Both the position numbers and the translations under genes were made by a program. A DNA stretch of 64,000 bases from positions 930,001 through 994,000 of the forward strand of contig CP141893.1 in the NCBI GenBank assembly GCA_036871055.1, read 5' to 3'. Of this stretch, positions 24,891 to 35,355 are shown piece after piece. The stretch's first letter is position 1. Every line of letters starts with the position of its first letter. The notes under the pieces are model-generated. The model saw nothing but the letters and a program-made list of their open reading frames with translations. It ran no database searches and was not told where the DNA came from. Source of the stretch: Bisbaumannia sp015645095. GTDB lineage: Bacteria > Pseudomonadota > Gammaproteobacteria > Pseudomonadales > Halomonadaceae.

Positions 24891-25505
24891 ATGGAAAAGA
24901 CACTTTTCGTGGTTCGTGGGGAAGAGACGCTACCGCGCTGGCAGGCTGCCTTTCCGGGCGGCGAGCGCGGCACGCTGGACGCGCTCCGGTTGCGCATCGG
25001 CGCCGGCGACCTGGTCTGGGTTTCCGAGCGTGTCGAAGCGTGGCCGTCATGGGTACGGCAGTGGAGTCAGCGCGGTGCCGTGGTGATTCTGCTCTCCTAC
25101 CAGCCCAATCAGGCCCAGGGGCTCGAGGCCCTGGAGGCGGGCGCCAGAGGCTATGTGCATGCCCTGGCCAATGTCGACGTGCTGCGCCAGGCGGCCACCG
25201 TGGTCACCCATCAGGGACTCTGGGTCGGCCCCGAGCTGCTCTCCCGGGTCGTCGGCTCCAGCTTCCGCGCCATGGGGGGCGCATCCCGGGCCAGCCAGGA
25301 GTGGCTCGAGCGACTGACCGAGCGGGAGCGCGCCGTGGCCCTGGCCGTGGCGGATGGGCAGAGCAACAAGGAGGTCGCTCGGCGCCTCGAGATCAGCGAT
25401 CGCACCGTCAAATCCCACCTCAGCGCCATCTTCCGCAAGCTCGAAGTGCGCGACCGCATGCAACTGGTGCTGCGCCTCTCCCAATCGGAGGCCGTCGACT
25501 CCTGA
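24891..25505 (+). CDS. LuxR-type transcriptional regulator with degenerate receiver
   Basis: A 204-residue protein with a C-terminal LuxR/NarL helix-turn-helix (about 138-200; LTERERAVALAVADGQSNKEVARRL then ISDRTVKSHLSAIFRKL). The N-terminal half resembles a response-regulator receiver in its strand-helix pattern (AVVILLSYQPNQAQGLEALEAGARGYVHA), but I find no acidic pocket with a phosphorylatable Asp at the usual place, so it is probably not controlled by phosphorylation. The ATG at 24891 directly follows the adaptor (4 bp). An upstream GTG at 24855 would overlap that gene. Position suggests it controls the adhesin or its exporter. A hairpin at 25519-25549 follows. Confidence 0.8.
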   Translation: MEKTLFVVRGEETLPRWQAAFPGGERGTLDALRLRIGAGDLVWVSERVEAWPSWVRQWSQRGAVVILLSYQPNQAQGLEALEAGARGYVHALANVDVLRQAATVVTHQGLWVGPELLSRVVGSSFRAMGGASRASQEWLERLTERERAVALAVADGQSNKEVARRLEISDRTVKSHLSAIFRKLEVRDRMQLVLRLSQSEAVDS

Positions 25506-25518
25506 TGGCTCCTTCCCT

Positions 25519-25549
25519 CGTACCGACGGCCATCTAGGCCATCGGTACG
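25519..25549 (+). terminator. Hairpin between regulator and adhesin genes
   Basis: Arms CGTACCGACGGCC (25519-25531) and 25537-25549 pair at 12 of 13 positions around ATCTA, followed by a short T stretch. Likely a terminator or attenuator separating the export operon from the adhesin gene. Confidence 0.5.
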
Positions 25550-25579
25550 ATAGGTTTCCCTCTGCGCCTCGCATAGCAT

Positions 25580-25598
25580 CCTTTATGACTAATAAAGG
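25580..25598. promoter_or_regulatory. Inverted repeat upstream of the adhesin gene
   Basis: CCTTTAT (25580-25586) and ATAAAGG (25592-25598), a perfect 7-bp inverted repeat with a 5-bp spacer, lies 54 bp before the adhesin ATG. Candidate operator for the upstream LuxR-type protein or another regulator. Inference from shape and place. Confidence 0.35.
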
Positions 25599-25651
25599 GA
25601 TCATTCCGGCCCGTCTGGAGCGATCAAGGCTTACGCAAAGGGAAACTCATT

Positions 25652-28042
<2,391 letters not shown>

Positions 28043-28073
28043 TAGAATCGATGCCGCCTATTACCTAAGGTTT

Positions 28074-28101
28074 CCGCCCGGCCATGCCGGGCGGTTTTTT
28101 T
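28074..28101 (+). terminator. Intrinsic terminator after the adhesin gene
   Basis: Perfect 9-bp stem CCGCCCGGC (28074-28082) with GCCGGGCGG (28086-28094), a CAT loop and seven T. Strong rho-independent terminator 31 bp after the stop. Confidence 0.95.
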
Positions 28102-28116
28102 ATTGGAGTCCTTGCC

Positions 28117-28437
28117 ATGTATGTCAAGCGTGATGACGATGGCGCCATTATCAAGGTCAGCAAGCGACGCGATGATGAGTGCCAGGAGGCCGTGGAGAGT
28201 CGTGACATGGCACTCAGGGAGTTTCTCGGCGTGACGGGGGGAGAGGACGAGTTGACCCGCTCGGACCTGGACTTCGTCCGGGTGCTCGAAGACGTGATTC
28301 ATCTGCTGATGGACAAAGGGGTGATCCGCTTCACCGATCTGCCGGATGCGGCCAGGGACAAGCTGGTGACGCGCCAGAGCCTGCGTCGGCGCATCAATGA
28401 TGTGGGGTTGATGGGCAGCGAGGATGACGTGATCTGA
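28117..28437 (+). CDS. Small conserved acidic protein next to lapD
   Basis: A 106-residue soluble protein beginning MYVKRDDDGAIIKVSKR and containing SDLDFVRVLEDVIHLLMDKGVIRFTDLPDAARDKL. From memory, a similar small family occurs in pseudomonads and has sometimes been mislabelled as a tryptophan synthase beta-like protein; it has no PLP-enzyme motifs. I do not know its function. The ATG at 28117 follows GGAG; the longer frame from 28084 overlaps the upstream terminator. It is transcribed towards lapD and shares a terminator hairpin with it. Confidence 0.75.
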   Translation: MYVKRDDDGAIIKVSKRRDDECQEAVESRDMALREFLGVTGGEDELTRSDLDFVRVLEDVIHLLMDKGVIRFTDLPDAARDKLVTRQSLRRRINDVGLMGSEDDVI

Positions 28438-28457
28438 CGTTATCCTCCAGGTGGCTT

Positions 28458-28491
28458 ATCGGGTGCGCTGGCTGACGCTTGCGCACCCGAT
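28458..28491. terminator. Bidirectional hairpin between the small gene and lapD
   Basis: Perfect 11-bp arms ATCGGGTGCGC (28458-28468) and GCGCACCCGAT (28481-28491) with a 12-nt loop, in the 65-bp gap between convergent genes. A short T stretch follows on the plus strand. Confidence 0.7.
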
Positions 28492-28502
28492 GTGCTTTTG
28501 GG

Positions 28503-30410
28503 TCATTCGGCCAGGCGCACGCCGGGGCCGGTGACGCCATCCAGGCCGAGCTCGAGCACCGTTTGCCACTCGGCGTCGCTGGCGACGCCTTCGGCGATGG
28601 CCAGGATGCCCAATGAATGGCAGAGGGTGGCCATGCCGCGCAGGATGGTCTGCTGCTCCGGGCTGGCCTCGATACCTTGCACCAGGCTGCGGTCGAATTT
28701 GAGGTAGGAGAGCCCGCTGTCCTGAAGCTCGCCGAGGCGGTTGAATTCACGGCCCACGTGTTCCAGGCCGAGGTGGCAACCCAGGGGCCGAAGCTCACGA
28801 CACAGCAGGCGGAAGCGCTCCAGGTCGCGCAGGGCTGCGGACTCCGGCAACTCCAGCCAGAGCTGCCTGGCCTGTTTCGGGTGGGCCTTGAGCAAGGTAA
28901 TCAATTGGCTCAGGAAGCGGGCATCGCGAATCGAGGCCGGCGACAGGTTGATGCCCAGGGGGCAATGATCGCGGCCGATGGCCTCGACGGCGGCCTTGGC
29001 CACGGCCAGATCCAGCGTAGTGGAGAGTTCCAGGCGCGAGATCCAGGGCATAAAGGTGCCCGCCGCTCGCCACTCGCCCTCGAGATGCAGGCGGGAGGGG
29101 CACTCCTGGTGCAGCAGTGCCCCCTCGGCATCGATCACCGGGAAGCTGGCCAGGCGCGGGCCCTGGGCAATGGCCTGTTCCAGGGCGTGGCGCCAGTCGG
29201 CGTGGTTGGTATAGAGCAGATCGCTGCGCCGGGTCTCGACCCATTGCTGCCCCAGGTCACCCTGGGTCTCGGCGGCGGCCAGGGCGCCATCCAGGCCGGC
29301 CATCAGCGTGCTGATGGTGTCCCCCGGCGCATAGTGGCACAGGGCCGAAGGCAGCCTCAGGCTGATCGAGGCTTCGCCGAGTCGCAGGGCCTCCAGCTCG
29401 GCGCCGAGCGCCTTGGCCAGTGCGTCGCCATCTTCGCCGCCGGGAATCAGCAGGGCAAAGTCACCACCATTGAGGCGACCCACGACACCGCCCCCCTGGG
29501 CCAGAGCGATCTTGTGCAGGCCCTGGCTCAGGCGCTTGAGCAGCTCGTTGGTCTGCGCTCGCCCCAGCCGCTGGTTGACGTCGGCAAGCTGGCTCAGCCG
29601 CACCAGGGCCAGGCTGCCGTTGGCGCGCTCATCATCGCTCTCCAGATGAGTCGCAAGCTGGGTCATAAAGGCCTCGCGAACCAGGGCGTCGGTCGCGTCG
29701 TCCTGCTGGAGCCGGCGGCGCAGCTTGTCGAGCTTTTCGCTCTCCACGCTCAGCATCTGGCCCACCGAGGCGGAAAGCTGGTTCATCGCCCGCACCACCT
29801 GGCGCAGCTCGCGGGTGCGCGGCTCCGGGCTGGTGGTAAAGCGCCGTGCGCCGATGTCCCGGGCCTGGGCGATCACCGCCTCGAGCGGACCGCGAATGGT
29901 CTTCACGATCCAGCCGGCGAGCAGCAGGCCGACCAGGGCGGCCAGGCCGAACCAGGCGATCAGCCGCAGGGCGCCGCGCCACAGGGAGTGATAGGCGAAG
30001 CTATGGTGGCTCTGCAGGCTCAGGGTGCCGTACTGCTGCCAGCCGTTCTGGATCACCGCCTGGCTCGGCGGCACATCGAAGCGCACCAGGTCGACGAACC
30101 AGCCGGGCACGCTATCGATGCGGCCATCGGACTCGCGTCGAGCGATCAGCTCGCCGTCCGGGGCGTGCAGTTCGATCAGTTGATAATGGCCGGTATCGAA
30201 CTGGGCGGCCATCAACAGCTCGATAATCACCGGATCCTTGTCCAGCTGGCTCATGGAGAGCGCCAGGGCATTGACGTTATCGCTGTTCTTGACGCGAATT
30301 TCCTGCTCGGTGTAATCCCGCAGCACCGTCAGCCCCACCGCCAGGCTGCCGCCCAGGGTCAGCAGCAGGATGGTCAGTACGGTCAGCCACAGTTGTTTTA
30401 TCAATGACAT
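28503..30410 (-). CDS. lapD: LapD-like inner-membrane c-di-GMP receptor (degenerate GGDEF-EAL)
   Basis: A 635-residue protein: N-terminal helix (about 6-28), periplasmic output domain (about 30-145), second helix (LIAWFGLAALVGLLLAGWIV), HAMP and S-helix, GGDEF domain and EAL domain. Both enzymatic motifs are broken: GGDEF reads NGGDFAL, and the EAL position reads HQECPSR. This is the state of LapD, which binds c-di-GMP in its EAL domain and then holds LapG in the periplasm so the adhesin is not cut. It lies 67 bp downstream of lapG on the same strand. The ATG at 30410 has GGAG 8 nt upstream. Confidence 0.92.
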   Translation of the reverse strand: MSLIKQLWLTVLTILLLTLGGSLAVGLTVLRDYTEQEIRVKNSDNVNALALSMSQLDKDPVIIELLMAAQFDTGHYQLIELHAPDGELIARRESDGRIDSVPGWFVDLVRFDVPPSQAVIQNGWQQYGTLSLQSHHSFAYHSLWRGALRLIAWFGLAALVGLLLAGWIVKTIRGPLEAVIAQARDIGARRFTTSPEPRTRELRQVVRAMNQLSASVGQMLSVESEKLDKLRRRLQQDDATDALVREAFMTQLATHLESDDERANGSLALVRLSQLADVNQRLGRAQTNELLKRLSQGLHKIALAQGGGVVGRLNGGDFALLIPGGEDGDALAKALGAELEALRLGEASISLRLPSALCHYAPGDTISTLMAGLDGALAAAETQGDLGQQWVETRRSDLLYTNHADWRHALEQAIAQGPRLASFPVIDAEGALLHQECPSRLHLEGEWRAAGTFMPWISRLELSTTLDLAVAKAAVEAIGRDHCPLGINLSPASIRDARFLSQLITLLKAHPKQARQLWLELPESAALRDLERFRLLCRELRPLGCHLGLEHVGREFNRLGELQDSGLSYLKFDRSLVQGIEASPEQQTILRGMATLCHSLGILAIAEGVASDAEWQTVLELGLDGVTGPGVRLAE

Positions 30411-30477
30411 GGGGCCTACTCCCTGGCGAGGTGTCGCGCTGAGACGGCGACGGTTGGTGTGATGGTCGGGGATGACG

Positions 30478-31182
30478 TCATAGGAACCCCTGCTCCTGCA
30501 TTCGGGTCAGCACGCTGCTCCAGCGCGACAGGCGCTGTACCGGATTGGCGCGCGATTGTGTCGAGCCGCCGGCCCATAAGCCCTCGCTATTGAAGCTAAA
30601 GACGGGGTCCAGGTCGACCCGCTGGGAGGCGGGGGTGATCGAGGGGACCAGGTTGTCGAGGATCAAGGGCTCGCTGGCCGGCGTCTCGTAGTAGCCGAGC
30701 ACCATATGGGCCTGGGTAATCTGGCTACGGCCGAGGCGTGCTCGAACATAGATCATCCGCAACTGTGAGGTGGGGACCCCAAGGCGCTTGAGGGTGATGT
30801 ACTTGGCGATGGAGTAATCCTCGCAGTCGCCTTGCCCCTGGCCCATGGTCTCGAGTGGCGTGGCCCAGAAGTCTTCCTGGCCCCAGTTGTCGATATCGTC
30901 CACCCAGCGAATGCGGCGATTGAAGAAGTCGTTGGTGTCGCGAAGCTGCGTCGGCAAGGGTTGGTCCGCCAGGCGTTCGAGCAGGGCGAACCACTCCTCC
31001 AGGATCGCGCTGCCCTGGCCGCCGTAGCGGCTGCGCATGACCAGGCGCAGCTGGCTGGGGTTGAAATTGCCCTGGGCCGAACTCGACCAGCCGCCGACCA
31101 CGAGCGTGGCCAGCAGGGCCAGGCCGCCGCCGAGCAGGCCGCGACGCGAGCAGCGTAATGAAGAGTGCGGCGGCGGGGCCAT
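30478..31182 (-). CDS. lapG: LapG-like periplasmic transglutaminase-fold cysteine protease
   Basis: A 234-residue bacterial transglutaminase-like cysteine proteinase. The triad is visible: Cys120 in GQGDCEDYSIAKY, His159 in TQAHMVLGYY and Asp176 in LILDNLV, with spacing like that of LapG. N-terminal export signal with SRRGLLGGG before the hydrophobic core, so Tat export is possible. LapG cuts the adhesin after its retention module (TAAG motif) when LapD is empty of c-di-GMP, releasing the cell from the surface. First gene of a lapG-lapD unit. The ribosome binding site is weak. Confidence 0.92.
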   Translation of the reverse strand: MAPPPHSSLRCSRRGLLGGGLALLATLVVGGWSSSAQGNFNPSQLRLVMRSRYGGQGSAILEEWFALLERLADQPLPTQLRDTNDFFNRRIRWVDDIDNWGQEDFWATPLETMGQGQGDCEDYSIAKYITLKRLGVPTSQLRMIYVRARLGRSQITQAHMVLGYYETPASEPLILDNLVPSITPASQRVDLDPVFSFNSEGLWAGGSTQSRANPVQRLSRWSSVLTRMQEQGFL

Positions 31183-31241
31183 GGGTAAAGTCCAGTCACG
31201 GGTCGTCTAACCCCGTGATATCGGCAGCAGACGGGTAAGCT

Positions 31242-31937
31242 TTAATCCGTGGCCCGGGCCAGGTCGGCCTCCAGCAGCGGCTCCAGGGCCGGCCAGACGT
31301 TATCCAGGATAAGCGGCTGAGCCTCGGCGTTGGGATGGATGCCATCGGCCTGCATCAGGGCCCCATTCAGGGCCACCCCCTCCAACAGGAAGGGCACCAG
31401 GGGTAGGTCATGGTCGTCGGCGAGACGGTGGAAAACGCCGGTAAAGGCGTCCCGGTAGGCCTGGCCATAGTTGGGGGGAATATCGATCCCCAGCAGCAGC
31501 ACCTCGGCCGCGGCGGCCTGGCTCGCCTCGATCATGCGGGTCAGGTTGGCCTCGAGCTGACGGGGCGGCAAGCCACGCAGGCCATCGTTGCCGCCCAGCT
31601 CGAGCAGAACGATATCGGGGGCGTGCTGTCCCAGCAACTCGGGAAGCCGCGCCGCGCCGCCGCCGCTGGTTTCGCCACTGATGCTGGCGTTGATCACTTC
31701 GGCGCGGCCCTCCAGGCGCCGCTCCAGCAGCGCGACCCAGCCCTGGTTCGCCTCGATGCCGTAGGCCGCACTCAGGCTATCTCCCAGCACCAGCAGGCGC
31801 GGTTGCGCCTCGGCACCGACCGCGCCGGCCATCAGTAGCCACAGGCCAAGCGTCCAGGCGACCAGGTACCGCCGGGGGGCTGCGGCATGGCAGACTGGCT
31901 TCTTGCGCCGCCAACCGATAGGGAATTCCTCGATCAT
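31242..31937 (-). CDS. tesA: Arylesterase/acyl-CoA thioesterase I-like SGNH hydrolase (TesA)
   Basis: A 231-residue exported GDSL hydrolase. An N-terminal basic stretch and hydrophobic signal (VAWTLGLWLLMAGAVGAEA) are followed by the four SGNH blocks: GDSLSAAYG (Ser), INASISGET (Gly), ELGGNDGLRG (Asn) and DGIHPN (Asp, His). TesA-type enzymes cleave acyl esters and thioesters in the periplasm. The ATG at 31937 has GAGGAG 6 nt upstream. Divergent from ybbA, the standard gammaproteobacterial arrangement. The ATG shares the palindrome CATG (31935-31938) with a possible start of ybbA. Confidence 0.9.
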   Translation of the reverse strand: MIEEFPIGWRRKKPVCHAAAPRRYLVAWTLGLWLLMAGAVGAEAQPRLLVLGDSLSAAYGIEANQGWVALLERRLEGRAEVINASISGETSGGGAARLPELLGQHAPDIVLLELGGNDGLRGLPPRQLEANLTRMIEASQAAAAEVLLLGIDIPPNYGQAYRDAFTGVFHRLADDHDLPLVPFLLEGVALNGALMQADGIHPNAEAQPLILDNVWPALEPLLEADLARATD

Positions 31938-31962
31938 GTCGTACTCCTCGTCTGACCCTGCG

Positions 31963-32661
31963 ATGACCGCTTCACCGATTCTACACGCCGACGGCCTTGG
32001 CAAGGGGGTCGACAGTGGCGAGCGTCACTTGACCATTCTGAGTGATCTGGCCCTCGAGGTGTTCCCCGGCGAGAGCGTGGCGATTCTCGGCCAGAGCGGC
32101 GCCGGCAAGTCGACCCTGCTGGGCCTGCTGGCGGGCCTGGATACCCCCAGCAGCGGGCACCTGGCGCTGTTCGGCCAGTCGCTGGCAGAGCTCGACGAGG
32201 ATGGTCGGGCGGCCCTGCGCGCCGGGCGTGTCGGCTTCGTGTTCCAGAATTTCCAGTTGCTGCCGACCCTGACGGCGCTGGAGAACGTGCTGCTGCCCCT
32301 GGAGCTGTCACCGCAAGGCAATGGCGAGGCCCGCGCCCGGGAGTGGCTGGAACGGGTGGGCCTGGGCGAGCGCCTCGCTCACCTGCCCAAGCAGCTCTCC
32401 GGCGGTGAGCAGCAGCGGGTGGCCATTGCCCGTGCCTTCGTCACCGGCGCCGAGCTGGTGTTCGCCGACGAGCCCACCGGCAACCTGGATCCGGCCACCG
32501 GGGCGCGAATCATCGACCTGCTCTTCCAGCTCAACCGGGAGGCCGGCACCACCCTGGTGCTGGTGACCCATGACCATGCCCTGGCGCGGCGCTGTCAGCG
32601 TGCCCTGCGCCTGGTCGATGGCCGCCTGGAGCCTCTCGTCCTGGACGAGGTGGAGGCATGA
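31963..32661 (+). CDS. ybbA: ABC transporter ATP-binding protein, YbbA/LolD type
   Basis: A 232-residue ATPase: Walker A GQSGAGKST, Q-loop FVFQNFQLLPTLTALENV, signature LSGGEQQR, Walker B LVFADEPTGNLD. The MacB/LolD-like pattern and the downstream FtsX-type permease identify YbbA. Homology to E. coli YbbA (about 228 residues) starts at MTASPILHADGL, so I place the start at 31963. An in-frame ATG at 31936, overlapping the divergent tesA start codon, would add nine residues. Neither has an ideal ribosome binding site. ATGA overlap with the permease. Substrate unknown. Confidence 0.88.
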   Translation: MTASPILHADGLGKGVDSGERHLTILSDLALEVFPGESVAILGQSGAGKSTLLGLLAGLDTPSSGHLALFGQSLAELDEDGRAALRAGRVGFVFQNFQLLPTLTALENVLLPLELSPQGNGEARAREWLERVGLGERLAHLPKQLSGGEQQRVAIARAFVTGAELVFADEPTGNLDPATGARIIDLLFQLNREAGTTLVLVTHDHALARRCQRALRLVDGRLEPLVLDEVEA

Positions 32662-35213
32662 GCCGGGCGGCGACCCTGCCGCGGCAAGGTGCGGCCCAGG
32701 CCCTGCGTTTCTCCGCCCGGGGGCTCTGGCGCGACCTGCGTGCCGCCGATGTCCGCGCGCTCTTCCTGGCCTTGATGCTGGCGGTGGCGGCCTCCACCAT
32801 GATCGGTTTCTTCCTCGATCGCCTCGATCGTGGCCTGACTCGCCAGGCGGGCCAGCTGCTGGGGGGCGACCTGGTACTGGAGCAGGGCGAGCCCTTCGCT
32901 CCCGAGCTGCGCCGGACCCTGGAACGGGCCGGACTGACGCTCAGTGATCAGGTGGCACTGGTCTCCATGGTCAGTCTGAATGACGCCTTCCAGGTGGCCA
33001 GCCTCAAGGTGGTGGATGGCGTCTATCCGCACTACGGCCGCGTGCTGGTGGATCGCGGCGACGGCAACGAGACCCTGGCCCGGGGGCCGGCCCCCGGCGA
33101 GGCCTGGCTGGCCCCGCGCCTGGCCTTGCTGCTCGAGGCAGAGCTGGGCGACCGGGTGCGGATCGGCGAGACGGAGTTGACCGTGACCGGCCTGGTGGAG
33201 CGTGAACCGGACCAGTCGGCGGGCTTCGGCAACTTCAATCCGCGATTGATGATGCACCTGGACGACCTGGCGGCGACCCGCCTGGTGCAGCCGGGCTCGC
33301 GAGTCGAGTATGAGCTGCTCGCCGCCGGACCGCCCGAGGCCCTGAGCGGTCTCGACTCGCTGCTCGAGGGGCTGCGTCGCGATGGCGTGCGCGTGCGCGA
33401 CGTGCGCATCGACCGTCCCGGCCTCGGCAACGCCCTGGCGCGGGCCGAGCGTTACCTGAGCCTGGCGGGCCTGGCGGCGGTGCTGCTGGCCGGGGTGGCG
33501 GTGGCCATGGCCACCCGCCGCTACGTGGACCGCCACCTGGATACCGCGGCCCTGTTGCGCTGCTTCGGCGCCACCCAGCGCCAACTCACGCGCCTCTTCG
33601 CCCTGCAGTTGCTGTGGCTGGCCCTGGCCGCCTCGGCGCTGGGGGCCCTGCTGGGCCTGGCCGGCCAGGCGCTGCTGTTGAGTCTGCTGACGAGCTTCCT
33701 GCCCCTGACATTGCCGGCACCGGGTCCCTTGCCGCTACTGCTCGGCGTACTCACCGCCCTGGCGGTACTGGTGGGCTTCGCCGGCCCGACCCTGCTGCGT
33801 CTCAAGCGAGTCAGCGCCCTCAAGGTGCTGCGCCGTGAGCTCGATCCCCTGCCGCCGGCGGCCTGGTTGGTGGCGGTGGTGGCCAGCCTGGTGTTTGGCG
33901 GCCTCTTGTGGCTCTACTCCGGCGACCTCGGCCTGGCCATCGGCCTGCTGCTGGGGGGCGGCGTGATGCTGACCCTGCTCTGGGGGCTGGGCCGGGGGCT
34001 GCTGGCCCTGGTGCTGCTGCTGGTTGGGCGGATGCCGGCGGGGCAGGGGGGCTGGGGCCAGGCGCTGCGCCTGGGTGGCCGCCAATTGGCGCGGCGTCGC
34101 CAGGCCAGCCTGGGCCAGATGCTGGCCTTCGCGGTCACCTTCTTCGCCATGGCGATGATCGCCCTGGTACGCGGCGATCTGCTCTCCACCTGGCAGGATC
34201 AGTTGCCCGAGGAGATGCCCAACTACTTCGCCATCAATATCCAGCCCGCCGAACGGGATCCCTTCGTCGAGGTGCTGGACGCCCGGGCCGACGAGCGCAC
34301 TACCCTCTACCCCATGGTGCGCGGGCGCCTGACCGCCATCAATGGCGCCCCGCCCCGGGAGGCGGTACCCGCCGAGGCCCGCGGCGACAACGCCCTGCGT
34401 CGCGAGCTCAACCTGACCTGGCAGGAGGCCCTGCCCGAGGGCAATCGCCTGGTGGCCGGCCAGTGGTTCGGCGCCGAGCCCGACCCTGGGGCGCCGGTAC
34501 CGATCTCCCTGGAGGACGGCTTCGCCGAGCGCCTGGGGCTCGGCCTCGGCGATACCCTGACCTTCACCATCGGCGGCCAGGCGGTGAGTGGTCGGGTGGC
34601 CAGCCTGCGCAACCTGGACTGGGACAGCTTCCGGCCCAACTTCTTCGTGATCTTCCCGCCGGGGGTGCTGGATCGCTTCGGTCACAGCTATATCACCGCC
34701 TTCCACCTGGATAGCGGCGAGGGCGAGACCCTGCGCACCCTGGTGCACGACTTCCCCGGCGTCTCGCTGCTCAATATCGACGCCATCCTCGGCCAGGTAC
34801 GCGAGCTGGTGACCCAGGTGACCCGGGCGGTGGAGCTGGTATTGGTCTTCGTGCTGCTGGCCGGGGTCAGCGTGCTCTACGCGGCCCTGACCGCCAGCCG
34901 CCCCGTACGCGCCCACGAGGGGGGCCTGTTGCGGGTCTTCGGCGCCGGAACGCGCACCCTCTCGCGGGTGCAGGGCGCCGAGTTCGCCATCCTCGGCCTG
35001 GCCAGCGGCCTGATGGGGGCCCTGATGGCGGAGCTGGCCACCGCGGGGCTCTATGCGCTCTGGTTCGACTTGCCGCCACGCCTGCACCCGGAGCTCTGGC
35101 TGCTGCTGCCCCTCGGCGGCGCCCTGCTGATCGGCGCCATTGGCCATTTCCTCTCCCGCGGGCTGCGCCGGGAGGCCCCCATGGCCAGCCTGGGCTTGTT
35201 GGGAGAGACCTGA
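32658..35213 (+). CDS. ybbP: ABC transporter permease of FtsX type (YbbP)
   Basis: An 851-residue inner-membrane protein with an N-terminal helix, a large periplasmic domain (about 55-270), a central bundle of helices (about 275-480), a second periplasmic domain (about 510-690) and a C-terminal FtsX domain (ELVLVFVLLAGVSVLYAALTASR onwards). This is the duplicated MacB-like/FtsX layout of YbbP. With YbbA it forms an ABC complex of the mechanotransmission type, possibly assisting TesA in lipid or envelope metabolism (inference from conserved linkage). ATGA overlap with ybbA. Confidence 0.88.
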   Translation: MSRAATLPRQGAAQALRFSARGLWRDLRAADVRALFLALMLAVAASTMIGFFLDRLDRGLTRQAGQLLGGDLVLEQGEPFAPELRRTLERAGLTLSDQVALVSMVSLNDAFQVASLKVVDGVYPHYGRVLVDRGDGNETLARGPAPGEAWLAPRLALLLEAELGDRVRIGETELTVTGLVEREPDQSAGFGNFNPRLMMHLDDLAATRLVQPGSRVEYELLAAGPPEALSGLDSLLEGLRRDGVRVRDVRIDRPGLGNALARAERYLSLAGLAAVLLAGVAVAMATRRYVDRHLDTAALLRCFGATQRQLTRLFALQLLWLALAASALGALLGLAGQALLLSLLTSFLPLTLPAPGPLPLLLGVLTALAVLVGFAGPTLLRLKRVSALKVLRRELDPLPPAAWLVAVVASLVFGGLLWLYSGDLGLAIGLLLGGGVMLTLLWGLGRGLLALVLLLVGRMPAGQGGWGQALRLGGRQLARRRQASLGQMLAFAVTFFAMAMIALVRGDLLSTWQDQLPEEMPNYFAINIQPAERDPFVEVLDARADERTTLYPMVRGRLTAINGAPPREAVPAEARGDNALRRELNLTWQEALPEGNRLVAGQWFGAEPDPGAPVPISLEDGFAERLGLGLGDTLTFTIGGQAVSGRVASLRNLDWDSFRPNFFVIFPPGVLDRFGHSYITAFHLDSGEGETLRTLVHDFPGVSLLNIDAILGQVRELVTQVTRAVELVLVFVLLAGVSVLYAALTASRPVRAHEGGLLRVFGAGTRTLSRVQGAEFAILGLASGLMGALMAELATAGLYALWFDLPPRLHPELWLLLPLGGALLIGAIGHFLSRGLRREAPMASLGLLGET

Positions 35214-35228
35214 GCGAGGCGGTCGAAC

Positions 35229-35300
35229 CTTTAGCTGCGCTAAAGCGAAAGTGAGAAATTATCGAGTCGCCCATGACGGCCTTTCATGTGAAAGGCCGTC
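35229..35300. promoter_or_regulatory. Two palindromes in the glyA leader
   Basis: CTTTAGC (35229-35235) and GCTAAAG (35239-35245) form a small hairpin. A near-perfect 26-bp palindrome follows, with 12-bp arms at 35275-35286 and 35289-35300 (GACGGCCTTTCA and its complement). They lie between ybbP and glyA, 56-127 bp before the glyA ATG. A TATCAT sequence at 35311 could be the -10 element. No T-run follows, so an operator or mRNA structure is more likely than a terminator. Confidence 0.45.
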
Positions 35301-35355
35301 GAGGCTGGGGTATCATGGCGCCTTCGAGTTTACCGCCTACCGAGGACCCTCGCCG

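Noticed and set aside
28084..28116. Longer start for the small gene before lapD
   Set aside because: It would overlap the adhesin terminator stem; GGAG supports 28117.
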